Below, in pieces: positions 57,765 through 60,000 of a DNA stretch of 60,000 nt (positions within the stretch are counted from its first letter, which is position 1; each line of letters starts with the position of its first letter). Below the pieces are notes generated by a model that was not told where the DNA came from, searched no databases, and saw only the letters and a list, made by a program, of their open reading frames with translations. A program made the position numbers and the translations under genes. The stretch comes from Cryptomeria japonica (taxonomy: Eukaryota > Streptophyta > Pinopsida > Cupressales > Cupressaceae). The DNA is taken from NCBI RefSeq assembly GCF_030272615.1, contig NC_081409.1, positions 612,497,755 to 612,557,754 on the forward strand, read 5' to 3'.

Positions 57765-58225
57765 CTAGATTGGTATGATAGTGTTTAAGTCGGACTCCAT
57801 AACATAACATTGTAGAATTGTTCCCTCTAATCTTCTTAGTCCGATTCCACCAGAATCCAAAATGTCATTGATTAGATAGGGCCCGAGCCGCCAGACCTTC
57901 AATTTTCCTTGTTTCTTAAACTTGCTATCATATAAAAGCACCACATCATCAACCTGAAATTGTTTGGATTTGATATTGTGGTCATGCCAAGCCTTTTGCC
58001 ATCTTCTTTCTATCAACAAATGATGTTCCGCAAGTTGTCTGGCTTCGTCTAACTTGTCTGATTCTTCAAGCCTTTGCTTGATGGAGTTGTCATCTATTAG
58101 CCTCAAAAAGAGCGTTGTTCGAAGATTGTGGACGATGAAGTTGATAAGTAAGCTAGCTTCCAGCCCATAGACAAGTTCAAAGAGAGTAAACTTGGTGGAA
58201 CAGCCTACTACCCAATGGACTCCCC
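57765..58225 (-). pseudogene. Ty3/gypsy pol fragment: end of integrase
   Basis: On the minus strand: CSTKFTLFELVYGLEASLLI near 58200, then DEARQLAEHHLLIERRWQKA, WHDHNIKSKQFQVDDVVLLY and GKLKVWRLGPYLINDILDSG. This is the C-terminal part of a Ty3/gypsy integrase (the family's TPFELVYGxEA, then FxxGDLVLxx, then GPYxV). Only the last 150 or so codons are left, with a minor frame break near 58106. Same strand as the host gene. Confidence 0.75.
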
Positions 58226-58782
58226 ATTGATAATATGGTTAAATTTGTAGGCACATCGAAATGCTTAACTGCCCGTCCCCAGAAGAGTCCGGGGCCGAGC
58301 TAGGGCCCCATGATTTCTGTAAAAACACGGATAATCAGAAACCCCAGAACCAGAAAGCTACAGAGTCAAATCTAAGAGAACCACCTAGTTACGCTCAGCA
58401 AAAAAAATTTAAACTCGGAAGATACCCCGGGATCAGGAGGATACATAATCAAATCGAAGGGCAGTTTCAATTGCGAAGAAAAGCATACTAATTTCCAAAG
58501 CAAGGCCCCGACATAGAACCCAAGGGACGTGAAACATGGACCAATTGAGTAAAATTTGGCATCAAACACTCGAGCAACTACCATCGCTTTTTTTAATTTA
58601 ACGCAATGAAAACCCCTCACTCGTGGGGAAGAAAGCCCAAATCATAGAGAAAAGAGAAGTCTAAGGATACAGGCATACATGCATCCGTCTAATAGAACCA
58701 TTTCACTAAATGCAGAATAAAATAAGAGCCAATGATTCTAAAAACAAAACGAAACAAAAAATTACAAATGAAAAACCCTTAC
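58226..58782 (-). other. Start of intron 1 next to exon 1
   Basis: Begins with the donor GTAAGG. No element recognised. This is probably the only original, transposon-free sequence at this end of the intron. Confidence 0.5.
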
Positions 58783-59477
58783 AAGAGTCTTCCAAGGGCA
58801 TTGATGCGTCCGCTGTCACCTTCATTATCTCCTCCTCGACCTCTCCACCGGTTGTCATTATACCCATGTTGCCCACCTTGTCTAGAATTATATCCTTCAT
58901 AATTCTGCGATGCACTCGAATTTCTGCCATTATAATCCTGTCTGAAACCCTTGTTCCCAGCGAAGCTCGAACGGTCGTCCCTTTGTTTCTGCCTCGACTC
59001 CAGCTGCGACGGCCGCAAGTTTACGGCCTCTTCTTCGCCAGACTTATGCGAAGGCCCCCTTTCTCCACCACCTGATCTCTCCTTGGCAATATCAGCCCTG
59101 ATCTTTTCAGCTCTCTTATCCTGCACCACTGTAGAAGCATTAATTTCATTTACCTTTTGGTGTTTGTTTTCTCCCGGCCCCCTTTCTCCGCCATCTGATC
59201 TCTCCTTTACAATTTCAGCCGTACTCTTTTCAGCTCTCTTATCCTGCACCGCTGCAGAAGCATTACTTTGAGTCGCATTTTCCTGTTCGCTTTTTCCCGC
59301 CGTTAAAACCCTCGTTTGTCCTCCTGCCGATACAATACCAGAGCTTGTGCCGCATGGAGCGCAATTCGAAGCAGGAGGAGCATTATTATTATTACCAGTG
59401 TTGCTCGTCTCTGACGCTTTCAAGGCGTCTGCTTTGGCTTTCCGCGCGTCTTTTTTTTCCCTGGTAAGCCTCGGCAT
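58783..59477 (-). CDS. TPT1: tRNA 2'-phosphotransferase, exon 1 (N-terminal extension)
   Basis: First coding exon, 231 codons plus two bases. It ends in the residues RINALGRLL, the conserved opening of the Tpt1 fold in plants, and is followed by the donor GTAAGG. The two leftover bases TT join A of exon 2 to give a Leu codon, so the frame runs on as LLSRILRH. Tpt1 enzymes move the splice-junction 2'-phosphate of ligated tRNA to NAD+. This exon is almost all family-atypical extension: a Lys/Ala-rich start (MPRLTREKKDARKAKAD), a low-complexity stretch, two copies of a 41-residue repeat (DNA about 59053-59140 and 59176-59265), and a Gly/Arg/Asn/Tyr-rich RGG-like segment (WRGRGG) before the fold. 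The start chosen is the ATG at 59477 (context agccATGCC). An in-frame ATG at 59588 would add 37 residues that look like untranslated leader or a possible targeting peptide. Confidence 0.88.
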
Positions 59478-60000
59478 GGCTCGTCCGATTCTGCAGAGAT
59501 TGACAACTACTCTGAAACCTATTGATGAAACTGAAATTTGTTGTCTTGGGGTTTTGATAAAGAAACAGTTACACATACAGTAGAGCAAAACTTTAGTTGC
59601 AGGACGTTTCAGAGGTGACGGCTTTCAGAGTAACTAAGATGGCGCTTTGTTCATGTGAAGGTCATTTCCAAAATAAAGGATGCAAAAAAGGTTGGTACGT
59701 AGGAGCTGGCTTCCACAAAGTAAAAGTCTTTTTTCAAGGGTTTACGTATTTTATCTTAATAGAAGGTAAAGTAGGTTTAAGATAAATTAAATAATAATTA
59801 TATTAGTGTTTTCATGTATTGGGTAATAATTATTTATTTAATTATTAGTTTATTATATTCTACCCTTAAATTAAATTTAGGTATTTAATAATATCATAAG
59901 GTAATTATTAAATATACTTTATTTCTTTAAGGTTTCTTTAAGTTACAAATTCTTCTTTTATAAGAATTGTATTGTACTTTTTATTTATTGTCTTTCTGAA
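59478..60000 (-). other. Leader and upstream region of the tRNA 2'-phosphotransferase gene
   Basis: Upstream of the chosen start. 59478-59600 looks like 5' leader; beyond about 59780 it is strongly AT-rich. I see no convincing TATA box at a fixed distance, so no promoter is called. An alternative in-frame ATG lies at 59588. Confidence 0.4.

Larger units (their letters stand above)
3449..58782 (-). other. Giant intron 1 of the tRNA 2'-phosphotransferase gene (55,334 bp)
   Basis: Bounded by donor GTAAGG (minus strand, 58782 downward) and acceptor TTTGCAG (ending 3449), phase 2. Joining the two exons restores the LGRLLSRILRH run of Tpt1, the direct evidence that this is one intron. It holds every transposable element described below, most of them on the plus strand (antisense to the gene). 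Exons 1 to 5 are free of stops, so the host gene looks functional despite the load. Confidence 0.85.

Overview
The window is nuclear DNA of a land plant, most probably a gymnosperm with a very large genome (inference, from gene structure and repeat content). Nearly all of it is one gene. The minus strand carries a tRNA 2'-phosphotransferase gene (Tpt1/KptA family). Exon 1 lies at 59477..58783, exon 2 at 3448..3301, exon 3 at 2472..2383, exon 4 at 2152..2098 and exon 5 at 1462..1340. The last exon or exons should lie beyond base 1. All splice sites are GT-AG and the reading frame joins exactly across every junction. Intron 1 is therefore 55,334 bp long and fills 92 percent of the window.

Intron 1 is a stack of nested transposable elements. 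From left to right it holds: an ORF of unknown origin; a truncated copy (E5) and a complete copy (E4) of one unusual element family, both on the minus strand; a miniature LTR retrotransposon candidate; a LINE 3' fragment (LINE D); about 3.5 kb of unassigned AT-rich DNA; an old L1-like LINE (LINE A, about 15.6-24.75 kb) broken by a solo copia-like LTR with a perfect duplication, by a composite LTR/hAT block and by a reversed LINE (LINE C) with a 20-bp duplication; a degraded hAT transposase with a DUF659-like region; an LTR head; a nearly complete younger L1-like LINE (LINE B, 28.3-54.58 kb); another LTR-like block; a hAT-like remnant; and a Ty3/gypsy integrase fragment.

LINE B carries two large insertions of the same family as E4. 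E1 (31738-39115) sits in the reverse transcriptase. E3 (41248-53722) sits just before the RNase H domain and itself contains E2 (44457-50314), which in turn contains a 1.27-kb insertion. The nest is therefore five levels deep counting the host gene. The family has TGTTGTGAC...CAACA ends and 5-bp target duplications. A TATA box lies 0.73-0.88 kb before the 3' end, with the palindrome AAACCCTAATTAGGGTTT exactly 81-83 bp upstream of it in all five copies. E1, E2 and E4 carry arrays built on a TTCGCTC/GAGCGAA motif, E3 a GTCCGCC array. E1, E3 and the remnant E5 also encode a protein of about 1,060 residues that I do not recognise and that lacks reverse transcriptase and integrase. No long direct repeats, primer-binding site or polypurine tract were seen, so I read these copies as giant solo LTRs, or as an undescribed non-autonomous element, each carrying its own gene.

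Apart from the Tpt1 exons, every ORF recognised is a transposon relic with stop codons or frameshifts. No RNA genes or CRISPR loci were found. All homology calls come from motif recognition by eye, and boundaries without a target duplication are approximate.
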